A stretch of DNA of 64,000 nt from an uncultured Eggerthellaceae bacterium (lineage in GTDB: Bacteria > Actinomycetota > Coriobacteriia > Coriobacteriales > Eggerthellaceae), in assembly GCA_910584145.1 (NCBI GenBank), contig CAJTXX010000003.1:20957-84956 (forward strand), in the 5' to 3' direction. Below the pieces are notes generated by a model. It searched no databases, had not been told where the DNA came from, and saw nothing but the letters and a program-made list of their open reading frames with translations. The translations under genes were made by a program, and so were the position numbers. Shown here one piece after another: positions 7,803-16,331 of the stretch; position 1 is the first letter of the stretch, and the number at the start of each line of letters is the position of its first letter.

Positions 7803-9074
7803 TCACCTGAGAAATCCGATCGGATGCACGGTGTTGTCTCGCTTGATGTCCAGCCCGGCCATAGCCTCATCGGTCAGCTCTACGCCGCGACGTACGCACG
7901 TGTTGCCGAAGCGGCGCCTCAGTGCATCGATGGAGAGGTCCAATCGCTCCATGAGAGCGATCCGGTTCGCGTCGCCGAAGAGGTCGTGCTGGACCGGTTC
8001 TGTCATGGAAACTAGATTCGTCGTGCGAACATGGAGTGCGCGTATCGCATGGTCTTCGTCCAAGGGTTGGTTCTCGCAAAGCAGCTTCATTGCGGTATCA
8101 GCGATCTCTTTAGTGAGGCACGTGGGCGCCTTGAGAGTGCGCTGCCTCGTGTATCCCGACAGGTCTCCTGCACGGCGAACGCCTATGGCGACCGTTCTGC
8201 ACCGATAGCATGATTCGCGGAGCCTCTGCGAGACCGACTCTGACAGCAGCCAGATGAGCGCCTTTGCCTCCGATTCGCAGACGAGGTCATGAGGTGCGGT
8301 CAGGCCGTTTCCGATGCCTTTGATGTCATACTCGACGTCTGCTCGCTCGTAGTCCATCATCCGCACAGGACTCGTGTCCTTTCCTTGCGCGAATGAGCGC
8401 AGCATGGGGCCGATTTTGCCGAACCGCCTTTTGAGGAAGACGTCTCCCGCATGGGCGAGATCGCCTATGGTGCGGTAGCCTGCCGAGACGAGCTTTCTCT
8501 CCGTGGCCGCACCGACGTAGATCATATCCCGAACCGGACGGCTCCATGCGATGGCCTCGTAGTTCTCTGGCGTGATGGCGACGATGCCGTCACCGGGGTC
8601 CATGTCGCTTCCTAGCTTCGCGAACACCTTGTTCCAGCTCACCCCGATGCTCACGGTGAGTCCCAGCTCGGCCTTCACGCGCTCTGATATCTCCTGGGCG
8701 ACTCTCATCTCGTCACCGCCGAACAACGACAGAGATCCGGTCATGTCGGTCCAGGCTTCATCCAAGCCGAAAGGCTCGACCAAGTCCGTGTAGTCGTAGT
8801 AGACCAATCGCGCCAAGCGGGAATAGCGCTTGTAGGCGGCGTAGTCCGGTGGGACGATGATGATGCTCGGACACGTCCTCTTCGCCTCCCAGATGGCGAT
8901 GCCGGTCTTCACGCCGGCGGTCTTCGCCTGGCGTGATTTAGCCAAGATGATGCCGTTGCGCTTCTTCGGGTCACCCGCAACCGCGACGGGCTTATCTCGA
9001 AGCGCTGGATCCAGATGCTGCGCAACAGAGGCGTAGAACGCGTTCATGTCGATATGCATGACGATCCGCGTCAT
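7803..9074 (-). CDS. Y-family DNA polymerase (DinB/UmuC type)
   Basis: 423 aa. The palm begins HIDMNAFYASV (metal-binding Asp) and has the second acidic pair in GLDEAWTDMT, where most DinB proteins read SIDEAY. YGAGI-type text is replaced by VTIGVSWNKVFAKLGSDM. A helix-hairpin-helix (IGDLAHAGDVFLKRRFG) and little-finger domain follow. Near the C terminus QHDLFGD looks like a beta-clamp-binding motif (QxxLF). It should perform error-prone bypass synthesis at lesions. A near-consensus LexA box lies just upstream at 9098-9111, and agggggcgcg precedes the ATG. Confidence 0.93.
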   Translation of the reverse strand: MTRIVMHIDMNAFYASVAQHLDPALRDKPVAVAGDPKKRNGIILAKSRQAKTAGVKTGIAIWEAKRTCPSIIIVPPDYAAYKRYSRLARLVYYDYTDLVEPFGLDEAWTDMTGSLSLFGGDEMRVAQEISERVKAELGLTVSIGVSWNKVFAKLGSDMDPGDGIVAITPENYEAIAWSRPVRDMIYVGAATERKLVSAGYRTIGDLAHAGDVFLKRRFGKIGPMLRSFAQGKDTSPVRMMDYERADVEYDIKGIGNGLTAPHDLVCESEAKALIWLLSESVSQRLRESCYRCRTVAIGVRRAGDLSGYTRQRTLKAPTCLTKEIADTAMKLLCENQPLDEDHAIRALHVRTTNLVSMTEPVQHDLFGDANRIALMERLDLSIDALRRRFGNTCVRRGVELTDEAMAGLDIKRDNTVHPIGFLR

Positions 9075-9097
9075 CGCGCCCCCTGTCTATGTAATAA

Positions 9098-9111
9098 AGA
9101 ACATTTGTTCG
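9098..9111 (-). promoter_or_regulatory. LexA (SOS) box before the Y-family polymerase
   Basis: The minus-strand sequence CGAACAAATGTTCT matches the Gram-positive/actinobacterial LexA operator CGAACRNRYGTTYC at 13 of 14 positions, with a perfect GAAC-N4-GTTC core. It lies 24 bp upstream of the polymerase start. Repression by host LexA and induction by DNA damage or incoming single strands is the expected behaviour. Confidence 0.85.
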
Positions 9112-9210
9112 TAGTGTTGCGCTCATGTTACCCCACGCTGCGTCATCCAACAATCGAACAAATTGTGTTGTTTGCTCCACGCTTGAGCTGCAGCACCAAA
9201 AGGGATGATG

Positions 9211-9243
9211 AAAAAAGAACAGGGAGGTGGATCCTCCCTGTTC
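9211..9243 (-). terminator. Intrinsic terminator after the UPF0102 gene
   Basis: Minus-strand hairpin with an 11-bp stem (GAACAGGGAGG / CCTCCCTGTTC, 9217-9243) and a 5-nt loop, followed by six T residues (9216-9211). It closes the minus-strand transcript from 9768. Confidence 0.9.
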
Positions 9244-9261
9244 AGCACCTGTGCAGCGCGG

Positions 9262-9768
9262 CTACGACACCGAAAATGCGTCGATATGATGACGCAACAT
9301 CGCCCTGTTCTTGTTGACAGCGACAACGGAGACGATGTCGAAACGGATCGGCGCGTCGACGGCATCGTACTCGCCGACATAGGCAAGAGCAATGCGTTCG
9401 TACCTGTCACGCTTCTTCGCTGATATCGCTTCGTTAGGAAAGCCATTCTCGGCGCCCTTTCGCGTCTTCACTTCTACGAACACGAGCGTGTCACCATCTC
9501 TGGCTACGATGTCCGCCTCACCGGCGAAGCATGACCAGTTGCGATCGAGGATCCCGTATCCGCGTCGCTCAAGGAAGCGCACAGCGGCCTCCTCGCCCCG
9601 AATGCTCAGCCCCATGCTGTTGCGGGATGATGAGCGTTTCGGTGTGGTCGCACGGGCTTTCCTGCCACCGCGTCGGCGGCCTGTGCCTTGGGGCTGCTTC
9701 TGTCTCGCTGCCTTGGGTGCCTTCTTGGTGCCTGCGGGCCTTTCCATGACCCCTGCTGTCTCTGCCAT
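9262..9768 (-). CDS. UPF0102/YraN-family endonuclease-like protein
   Basis: 168 aa. A basic, disordered N-terminal tail (about 50 residues rich in K, R, A and P) precedes a restriction-endonuclease-like core: GLSIRGEEAAVRFLERRGYGILDRNWSCFAGEADIVARDGDTLVFVEVKTRKG. Glu near the start, Asp in GEADIVA and the E-V-K in VFVEVKTR are the PD-(D/E)xK residues. The cellular YraN role is poorly known but linked to DNA processing and Holliday-junction cleavage. Start ATG 9768 follows aaaggagcc; a longer frame to 9828 lacks a ribosome site. It groups with the polymerase and SSB as an accessory DNA-metabolism gene. Confidence 0.88.
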   Translation of the reverse strand: MAETAGVMERPAGTKKAPKAARQKQPQGTGRRRGGRKARATTPKRSSSRNSMGLSIRGEEAAVRFLERRGYGILDRNWSCFAGEADIVARDGDTLVFVEVKTRKGAENGFPNEAISAKKRDRYERIALAYVGEYDAVDAPIRFDIVSVVAVNKNRAMLRHHIDAFSVS

Positions 9769-10087
9769 GATTGGCTCCTTTCCACGTGGGTTCTGGTGGT
9801 CTATGTCAACAGGGGCGCCATCAGGCATCCCTGGGGATGCCTTTTGTCAGGAAGGTAGCTGCGTTTTCAAGGTGCTTGCTCTTCGCCCGTGCGTGAGCGG
9901 GAACGCGGATGCACGTTCATCCTCGCAGAGCGTGCATCTATCGCAGAGGTGCGGGTAGACGTTCGGGCATCTATGATCGTGCCTGTCTATACATATGGGA
10001 ATGCATGGTGCGGCTTTGTCAGCCAGCTTGAAAGGACGAAGCCCTGCGGTCGTATCCTCATACACAAAACGAAAGGATCACCGGCTC
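9769..10087. other. Intergenic region with a terminator-like palindrome
   Basis: No convincing gene. GGCATCCC-TG-GGGATGCC at 9824-9841 is followed by TTTT on the plus strand. It looks like a plus-strand terminator with a very tight loop, although no plus-strand gene ends here. The promoters of the divergent genes starting at 9768 (minus) and 10088 (plus) must lie in this stretch. Confidence 0.5.
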
Positions 10088-10291
10088 ATGATGACCACGA
10101 AATCGTATCGAATGGATGAAGCGACCCTTGAGCGCATAGAGCAACTTGAGAGCTCAAGAGAGCTGCATGCTGGCAGAAGGACGCTTGAGACCACCGCAAC
10201 GCAAGTGCTGCGTGATGCGGTGGAGATGCTGCACCGGCACGAGCTGGGGCATGAGAGCATCATCTCTCCTCAGGACCCGCGATTCGCTTGA
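10088..10291 (+). CDS. Small ribbon-helix-helix-like protein
   Basis: 67 aa: MMTTKSYRMDEATLERIEQL, then TTATQVLRDAVEMLHRHEL. A short beta segment and two helices are the layout of a ribbon-helix-helix DNA-binding protein, with the second helix starting at ATQVLRDAVE. ATG 10088 follows aaaggatcacc. It may be an autoregulator or an accessory of DNA transfer. No partner toxin is adjacent; the next gene, ssb, is on the other strand. Confidence 0.6.
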   Translation: MMTTKSYRMDEATLERIEQLESSRELHAGRRTLETTATQVLRDAVEMLHRHELGHESIISPQDPRFA

Positions 10292-10300
10292 TGCGGGTAT

Positions 10301-10332
10301 AAAAAAGATCGGGTGCATTGCGCACCCGATCT
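10301..10332 (-). terminator. Terminator of ssb
   Basis: The perfect stem AGATCGGGTGC / GCACCCGATCT (10306-10332) is followed, on the minus strand, by six T residues (10306-10301). It lies 50 bp past the ssb stop. On the plus strand there is no T run, so it serves mainly the minus-strand gene. Confidence 0.85.
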
Positions 10333-10381
10333 GCGACCTGGCTTCGAATCTCCGACCCAGAGCCATCCCTGAAGGTGCTCG

Positions 10382-10789
10382 CTAGAAGGGAATGTCCTCG
10401 TCGTAGAGCGCCACATCGACGCCAGGGTCGACGGTGAGGTCAGATTCGGTTCCGCTGACCTTCTTGCCAGAACAGAGATCGATGTTCTCCACGATGACTT
10501 CCAGCTTGTTGCGTTTCTGCCCATCACGCTCCCACTGAGACCAGCGGAGCTTTCCATCCAAGGTGACCTTGGAACCCTTCGAAAGATGGGGCGCAAGGCC
10601 ACTCGCGCGATTGCCGAAGATCGTGCAGTCGACGAAATTGGCGTAGTCTTCATACTCGCCGGTTTGGCTGTTCTTGCGCTTGTCGTTCACAGCGATGCCG
10701 AACGAAAGCACAGCTACTCCGCTTGCCGTGGTGCGAAGCTCGGGGTCACGGGTCAGATTGCCGCTCAGGACTACTCGATTGATGCTCAT
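10382..10789 (-). CDS. ssb: Single-stranded DNA-binding protein
   Basis: 135 aa. It has an OB fold from MSINRVVLSGNLTRDPELRTT through VDCTIFGNRA and LDGKLRWSQWE, ending in the acidic tip DEDIPF that docks repair and replication proteins. Many conjugative elements bring their own SSB to coat the incoming strand and dampen the recipient's SOS response. It is monocistronic, with a clear terminator downstream. The N-terminal wording SINRVVLSGNL is typical of actinobacterial ICE copies rather than the longer host SSB. Confidence 0.96.
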   Translation of the reverse strand: MSINRVVLSGNLTRDPELRTTASGVAVLSFGIAVNDKRKNSQTGEYEDYANFVDCTIFGNRASGLAPHLSKGSKVTLDGKLRWSQWERDGQKRNKLEVIVENIDLCSGKKVSGTESDLTVDPGVDVALYDEDIPF

Positions 10790-11136
10790 GTGCTATCTCC
10801 TTGTCTGTTGCGCACTTCGGTCTCGTGCAGCGTCCTTGCTGCGTAGGTCGATTCGAGATGTCAAAGTGCTGATGGTCGCTTCGTGCTCCTGACGGCACGA
10901 ATAGCGGATGCGTAGACGAATCTATCCCGGATGCCATGACCTCACGGGTTGGCGAGTGTATGGGCACTCCTTCCCATCCACAGGTATATATGGGCGGCGC
11001 TCCGTCTCACTGCAAGACTCCATGAGTTTCTGTATTGACCTTGCCACCGAACAACGGGCGAACCGCTTGGAATCAAGAACGGAGGCAAGCGCGCCCGCTA
11101 CGTTTGTCAGGATTACACCGCTCTTAGGAGATATGC
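10790..11136. other. Divergent intergenic region between ssb and the conjugation operon
   Basis: 347 bp without a supportable gene. It must hold the ssb promoter (minus) and that of the type IV secretion operon (plus, first start at 11137, ribosome site taggagatatgc). An AT-rich patch near 10985 (ggtatatatggg) is a possible -10 area. A short phrase, tctcactgcaagact (near 11006), recurs as tctcacggcaagact at 13753, in the leader of the next pilin-like gene. I see no clear operator. Confidence 0.4.
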
Positions 11137-11442
11137 ATGGCAGTCAATGACACCCTCAATGAAATGTTCGGGATCGTGGGATCTATCCTCGGCACCGTGA
11201 CCGATGGGCTCTACGGCATCGCGCCCAAGCTCATCGTGATGGCCATCCTGGTTGCCCTCATCGGCGTCGTGTTCTGCTCCAGCATGCAGCGTGGCGCGAA
11301 GATCGCAGCGGCCATAGTGATCGCGATCGTGGCCTTCGCGTTCGGCTTTTTGCCTGACATCGTGAACGGGCTCCTCGGTGCCGCAGGCGATGCCCAGATT
11401 GCATCGGCTTCGTCGAACGCGCTTGCCGATGCTCTTGGATAA
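11137..11442 (+). CDS. Pilin-like two-helix membrane protein of the T4SS
   Basis: 101 aa. Two hydrophobic helices (about 28-48 and 53-73: LIVMAILVALIGVVFC and IAAAIVIAIVAFAFGF) flank a short basic loop, with no lipobox. Size, topology and position directly before virD4 resemble VirB2/TrbC-like small subunits of Gram-positive secretion systems. A second protein of the same size and topology occurs at 13938. Assignment as pilin is inference from topology. The gene's 3' end overlaps the virD4 start. Confidence 0.6.
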   Translation: MAVNDTLNEMFGIVGSILGTVTDGLYGIAPKLIVMAILVALIGVVFCSSMQRGAKIAAAIVIAIVAFAFGFLPDIVNGLLGAAGDAQIASASSNALADALG

Positions 11443-13753
11443 GCCTCTGAGCGACCGGGCATCGGCATGGGCCTACGCGGTCTCGCTCATCCTCGCGCTC
11501 AGCGTCTGGGCGCTCGTCGCCTTTCCTGCGATCTACGTGTTCGGCTTCCTGGCGTTCCCGACTGACCTCGCAGGTGCCGCGCTATCGCCTCTCTCGTTCC
11601 TCTCGACCTACTTTGAGCGTTGCTTCCCGTTCGGGCTGAGTGCCTTTGCCGTCCTTGCGGGTAGCTACGGGGTGAGCCTCCTTGCGCTCGCCATAGGAGT
11701 CGCATCCTTCGCGTTGCCGATCATCGCGGTGAAGAGGATGCACAAACGCCTTACCCATGCGCCATCCATCCTGGACAAGCTGCCCAAAGCAGCCGATACC
11801 ACCGAGCATGGCTCGGCACGCCTCATCGAAGACCCCAAGGAGATCGCCAAAGCCTGGAAATGCGTGGAGGCGACGGACATGGACATGGATCAGTCCGGAA
11901 TCGTGCTCGGGTACTGGCTGGACAGGAGCCCGTGGCACGTCCTCTGGGAAGACCTGGCAAGGAGATCCGCTCGCATCCCGATGCCGCCAGAGCCCAAGGG
12001 CAGGTACTTCGTGACTGATGGCGACATACACGTGGCCATCTTTGGCTCCACCCGCGCTGGCAAGAGCCGGCGCATCCTCATCCCGACGATAGAGGTCCTC
12101 ATGCGCGGCGAGAGGGAATCCGCGCTCGTGCTCGATCCGAAAGGCGAGCTCTACGGCCTCTGCTCAGAGGAGCTTCGCCGACGCGGCGTCAAGGTGAACC
12201 GCATAGACCTCAGGTACACGGAGCATTCCGATTGCCGCAATCCCATGGGCGAGGTCGTTGAGCTTTGGAGCATGATCCGCAAGGAGAAGAACGGTTCCCG
12301 CAGCCTTGAGCTCACGGCGAAGGTATCTCAGCGCGTACAGGACCTCGTTGAAATGCTCTTCCCCACGACGCCGGATGAAGGACAGGCGAAGTACTTCAAC
12401 GACGGCGCACGTGCGCAGATCCGCTCCGCCATCCATTACGTGGCATCGAGCCCCTTCTGTCCCGATGAGCAGAAGACCCTCGCAACGGTCTCTCGTGTGC
12501 TGGCCATGTACGCGGATGCCCAGCCGCTCCCGCAGAATGACAAGCGCACGTTCGTCCCTTACGAAGCGATGCTGGAGAAGCTCCCGGCAGACCATCCAGC
12601 CGTCGAGGCGTGGGCTGCAGGGCGTGGCGGCACAGCGAAGGAGACCGCTCAGTTCTCATCGACCGCGCAGGGGCCGCTGCAGCTCTACCGCGACCCTTCG
12701 GTCATGCGCATCACGCAGACCACGACGACTCCTTTGGAGAATCTCGGCAAGGAGCGCTCCATCACATTCCTCATCGTCCCCCAGGACCGTCCTGCCTATG
12801 CAGGGTTCGCGAACCTCTACATCCAGCAGACCTACTCGGCGCTCTCTGACCTCGCAACCGATTACGGCGGACGCCTCCCGCAGAACGTGACTATCATCGG
12901 CGAGGAGATAGGCAACCTCACGCCCATCCCTGACCTGGCGGGAAAGCTCGGCTTCGGAACGGGCCTCGGCATTCGCTGGGTGCTCGTCTTGCAGAACCTC
13001 GCCAAAATGCAGGACCGCTATGGAGAGCGCCCCGCCACTGACATGGTGGGCAACTGCGGCGTGCAGTGCTTCATCAAGACCGATGAGATAGAGCGGACCG
13101 GCAAGCATATCGAGACGATGCTCGGCACCTACACGACCACATCGGAAGGGCAGTCAAGGTCAGGTGCTCGCCTCTCGCCGTTCAAGCCCCAAGGCTCCGA
13201 TTCGGTTCGCACCGTGAAGCGCCAGCTGCTCACCGCAGACGAGCTGGCAGCATGGACGCCCGATATGGGCAACATCGTCATCAAGGACGGCATCAAGTAC
13301 CTCATGCCCCTGCCAGACCTGTCCAAGATGCCAACGGAACGCATCTGCGGACTCGGCGACAAGGAGCACAACCAGGAGATGCAGCAGAGGGCCCTTTGCG
13401 GTGGCAAGCCCAATGCCATCCCCTTGCCGAAGCCCTGGTACCCCGAGCTCAAGCGCAAGAGGGACTACACTGCCAACATGCTCAAAGTCTGCCACGCCTC
13501 CTACATGCGCGAGCTCGGCTACATCTACCTTGCCCGCTATGCGGTGAAAAGCCAGGAGCCATCGCAACCCGCAAAGGGAAATGGTGCACCACTGGAGCAC
13601 CAATCCCCGAAGGTCGGCTCTCAGCCCAGACAGAGGCCAGAACCTCGCAAGCCAACGAATGCCCGCGGATCGGCGAAAACCCCGCAATGCAAGGATGCTT
13701 GCACGAACGTCGGAGGCATAGGGCCAGACGATGCGGAATGGGCCGGTTGGTAG
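11429..13753 (+). CDS. virD4: VirD4/TraG-type coupling protein
   Basis: 774 aa. Two or three N-terminal membrane segments (about 12-105) precede the cytosolic motor. Walker A GSTRAGKSR is near residue 206, Walker B region VLDPKGELYGL near 233, then VQDLVEMLFP and NVTIIGEEIGNLTPIPDL with the acidic residues of the RecA fold. The coupling protein brings the relaxase-DNA complex to the secretion channel. ATG 11429 (MLLDKPLSDRA) lies within the end of the preceding gene, indicating coupling; longer in-frame starts only add an arginine-rich shadow. The C-terminal 70 residues are low-complexity. Confidence 0.95.
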   Translation: MLLDKPLSDRASAWAYAVSLILALSVWALVAFPAIYVFGFLAFPTDLAGAALSPLSFLSTYFERCFPFGLSAFAVLAGSYGVSLLALAIGVASFALPIIAVKRMHKRLTHAPSILDKLPKAADTTEHGSARLIEDPKEIAKAWKCVEATDMDMDQSGIVLGYWLDRSPWHVLWEDLARRSARIPMPPEPKGRYFVTDGDIHVAIFGSTRAGKSRRILIPTIEVLMRGERESALVLDPKGELYGLCSEELRRRGVKVNRIDLRYTEHSDCRNPMGEVVELWSMIRKEKNGSRSLELTAKVSQRVQDLVEMLFPTTPDEGQAKYFNDGARAQIRSAIHYVASSPFCPDEQKTLATVSRVLAMYADAQPLPQNDKRTFVPYEAMLEKLPADHPAVEAWAAGRGGTAKETAQFSSTAQGPLQLYRDPSVMRITQTTTTPLENLGKERSITFLIVPQDRPAYAGFANLYIQQTYSALSDLATDYGGRLPQNVTIIGEEIGNLTPIPDLAGKLGFGTGLGIRWVLVLQNLAKMQDRYGERPATDMVGNCGVQCFIKTDEIERTGKHIETMLGTYTTTSEGQSRSGARLSPFKPQGSDSVRTVKRQLLTADELAAWTPDMGNIVIKDGIKYLMPLPDLSKMPTERICGLGDKEHNQEMQQRALCGGKPNAIPLPKPWYPELKRKRDYTANMLKVCHASYMRELGYIYLARYAVKSQEPSQPAKGNGAPLEHQSPKVGSQPRQRPEPRKPTNARGSAKTPQCKDACTNVGGIGPDDAEWAGW

Positions 13754-13937
13754 TCTCACGGCAAGACTGACGCCACGTATATACATCGCCATGCCATCCA
13801 TGCAGCGAAGCCCCGCGAAGCATGAGCCGCCTTTGGACGCGAGCAGAATCTCCCATGGGCCGCACGCCCGGTAGACGGAGGCCGGGACGCGCGGCCCGCC
13901 AATTTCGAAACCATACGAAAGGCGGGAGCTTCAAGGC

Positions 13938-14234
13938 ATGGACTTCGCATCGGTATTCAACAACATCATGGACATGGTCCGTGACAACATCCTGCTGACC
14001 ATCGGCTACGGAATCCTCGGCCTGGTTGCCGCAGCGGCTCTTGTGATCTTGGCAAAGGAAGGCTTCGGCCTCGCGTTCACGCAGGACACCCCTGAGCGCC
14101 GAGAGAAGATGAAGAACTGCGTCTACGTCCTTGCTGTGTGCCTCGTGCTCGCCTTCCTGCCTGCCATCATCAATGGCGTGATCGCCCTCGCAGGCACAGC
14201 GACCAACCTCGGCCAGAGCTTCCTCACGATCTAG
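13938..14234 (+). CDS. Second pilin-like two-helix membrane protein
   Basis: 98 aa with two hydrophobic segments (about 22-42, GYGILGLVAAAALVILA; and 62-84, VYVLAVCLVLAFLPAIINGVI) separated by a charged loop (DTPERREKMKN). It has the same topology and length as 11137-11442 but little sequence identity. Its 184-bp leader (13754-13937) suggests it could be translated at a higher level than its neighbours, as expected of a major channel or pilus subunit. Assignment is by topology and position only. Confidence 0.6.
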   Translation: MDFASVFNNIMDMVRDNILLTIGYGILGLVAAAALVILAKEGFGLAFTQDTPERREKMKNCVYVLAVCLVLAFLPAIINGVIALAGTATNLGQSFLTI

Positions 14235-14252
14235 CCGGGAAGAGACACGTCC

Positions 14253-15182
14253 ATGACTGTAGCCATCGCAACACTCGTTGTCATTGCGGCGGGCATCATC
14301 CTCGGCTTCTTCACCGGCGGAATCATCGAGTTCGCGCTGGTGCCGATGGTGTCAGGCTTCTTCGATGCGAGCGTGAACTTCCTATCCATCCCCATCGTCT
14401 CCACCATCGTCTTGTGGGGACAGGGCATCTCCATCGCCGCCGTGGTCGCCTTACGCGTCGGCGTCGGCATCAAGGAGATGATGCTTGGATCCCCTGACCG
14501 CGAGTTCTCCCTTGCCGAGTACATCTACAAGTCCGTGACCGCCATCATCCTGGTCGCGCTCATGCCAACCCTCTGCGCCGCCGTCATCAGCCTGGGCGAC
14601 ACCATGCTCGCGGACATCAAGGGCGGCATCGGAGCGCAAGGTGTCCTCGACAACCTCACCACCAACAACTATGAGAACCTCCTGGGCGTCACGAACCCCG
14701 TGGCCGTGATCCAGATGCTCATCAGCTCCATCCTGCTGCTCGTGGCCCTCATCATGTGCGTGATCGTGATGTACCAGTTCGCGAAGCGCCAGATCGAGAT
14801 GGGCATCGTATCGCTCATCGCCCCGTGGGTATCCATCCTCGCGGGCACCACGAACGATTCCTCCCAGTACTGGGATCTACTGAAGAACCTCTTCGGGATG
14901 TGCGTCACCCAATGGGTACAGTACGTTCTCTGCATCATCGGCCTGTCGTGGCTGTCGAACCTTGCAGCATCGGCAGGGGATGTCTAATCGCTCACGCTCA
15001 TCCCGCAGACCTTTGTGTCGGTGTTCTTCGTGATCGCCATCTTCGGCGCGTCTATCGGCGTCTCGCGCCTCATCGACCGCTACACCTTCAGCAGCGCATC
15101 CTCTGGCACGGGAGCCATGCTCACCGGCATCGCGGCACGCGGCGGCGCATCCAAGCTCGCGGGCATGGTCGCGAAGAAGTAG
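14253..15182 (+). pseudogene. VirB6/TrbL-like membrane protein interrupted by an in-frame TAA
   Basis: The frame 14253-15182 encodes 310 codons but has one stop, TAA at 14985-14987. The upstream part (244 aa) has six or so membrane segments and a large loop, as in VirB6/TrbL channel proteins. After the stop the same frame continues for 64 residues of plausible protein (LIPQTFVSVFFVIAIFGASIG, then SRLIDRYTF and GIAARGGASKLAG), including another hydrophobic segment. No start codon with a ribosome site follows the stop. A single base change (for example TTA to TAA) or a base error would explain it. If real, the truncated channel protein may block transfer. Confidence 0.8.
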
Positions 15183-15190
15183 GCACGCTC

Positions 15191-15808
15191 ATGGGCAACT
15201 CAACAGCAGCACAGATCGAGCCGATCACCTACGCGCTCGTAGGCATATTCGCTGCGGCAGCGCTCGTGGCCATCGCCGTGGCAGCAGCCCGCCACTTCCT
15301 CCGCAAGGGAGAAGATGCCTCGGCGCCCAGCGGCTTCGCGAGCCGCGCATCGCATGTGGTCGGATACATCTTCGCCGGCGGTCTCATAGCCGCAGGGGGC
15401 GCATCCATCTCCAGGCTTGCCAAGGAAACCGGCGGAGAGGCGGCGATCCAAGACGCCGCATCGATGACAGGCTCGGGCGCGAATCCCTTCGCACCCACGA
15501 AATCCACCGGGCTTGAGCCCATCCAAGGAGAGAGGTCGGATCTGGGCAAAGCGGCAGACAGGGCCATGAAGCTCATCCAGAAGGAGGTAGCCCGCGCATC
15601 CAAGGAAGAGGCGCGCGGGAAGATCGCCCAAGCCATCAAAGGTGTCGCAGCTACGGCCGACGGATCGGTCAGCGTGATTCCCATCCAAGACGACGAGACA
15701 GCTCGCAGGCTCCTCTCGGCATCCGACTACCTCCGCTACAAGAGCGGCGTGAAGTTCCAGGCAGTCAAGGCTTCGGACGGAAGCCAGCTCATACGCGCCA
15801 TCAGCTAA
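15191..15808 (+). CDS. T4SS membrane protein of unknown family
   Basis: 205 aa. Two N-terminal hydrophobic segments (about 12-32, TYALVGIFAAAALVAIAVAAA; and 55-72, VVGYIFAGGLIAAGGAS) are followed by a soluble, alanine- and lysine-rich region (KAADRAMKLIQKEVARASKEEARGKI) and a small C-terminal fold (SVIPIQDDETARRLLSASDYLRY). It lies directly after the virB6-like gene and before the DUF4176 lipoprotein. I do not recognise the family; its place in the operon implies a channel or assembly role. Confidence 0.65.
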   Translation: MGNSTAAQIEPITYALVGIFAAAALVAIAVAAARHFLRKGEDASAPSGFASRASHVVGYIFAGGLIAAGGASISRLAKETGGEAAIQDAASMTGSGANPFAPTKSTGLEPIQGERSDLGKAADRAMKLIQKEVARASKEEARGKIAQAIKGVAATADGSVSVIPIQDDETARRLLSASDYLRYKSGVKFQAVKASDGSQLIRAIS

Positions 15809-15821
15809 AGAAAGGATAGGC

Positions 15822-16331
15822 ATGGAAGAGAAACGCGCCTTCACGCGCAGGAACGCGCTCGCCCTCGGGGCGGTGGCGGCAGCGAGCGCTGCGTTCGCGC
15901 TCACGGGATGCAGCACCGAAGCGCCGACGAACGATGCGGGCTTCGTGGAGTTCGACCTTGAGAGCGGCGTGCTGCCCCTCGGCTCCGTCGTGGTCCTCGA
16001 TGACGGATGCGAGCCCGAGATCGCACGCCTCATCATAGCCCGCAGGCCGGTCTACATCCAGGACGAGCATGTCTATGACTACGCTGGCGTGGTCTGGCCG
16101 ATCGGCATCATCAGCGACATAGCAGGCGAGCCCTTTCCCAACGAGATACACCTCTTCGATGCGAAGGCCATCAAAGGCGTTCGCTTCGTCGGCTACGAGG
16201 GTGCGCTCGAAGCGGATGCGGCGGCTCGCCTCAAGGATTCCGCTGCTCAAGACGAGAGCTCCCTTGAGTCTCTTCTGCCCTTGGCGATGGAGATGGGCGT
16301 CGTGGAGCTTTCCGAGGATGTGGAGCTGTGA
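15822..16331 (+). CDS. DUF4176-domain lipoprotein
   Basis: 169 aa. The N terminus RRNALALGAVAAASAAFALTGC has a twin arginine, a hydrophobic stretch and a lipobox ending at Cys30, so it should be exported and lipid-anchored. The mature part matches the DUF4176 pattern: LPLGSVVVLDDGCEPEIARLIIARRP, VYDYAGVVWPIG and an aromatic-glycine FVGYEG near the end. DUF4176 is otherwise known near type VII secretion genes, so its presence in a T4SS operon is unusual. Translation is coupled to the next gene by GTGA. Confidence 0.75.
   Translation: MEEKRAFTRRNALALGAVAAASAAFALTGCSTEAPTNDAGFVEFDLESGVLPLGSVVVLDDGCEPEIARLIIARRPVYIQDEHVYDYAGVVWPIGIISDIAGEPFPNEIHLFDAKAIKGVRFVGYEGALEADAAARLKDSAAQDESSLESLLPLAMEMGVVELSEDVEL

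Noticed and set aside
9847..10065. A 72-codon minus-strand frame with several cysteines (CDRCTLC)
   Set aside because: It has no ribosome site, ends against a palindrome, and has non-coding-like codon use. The cysteines could be chance, so it is not called.
14985..14987. Programmed readthrough or recoding at the virB6 TAA
   Set aside because: TAA is the least readable stop, and no selenocysteine-like or slippery signal is visible. Mutation or sequence error is simpler.
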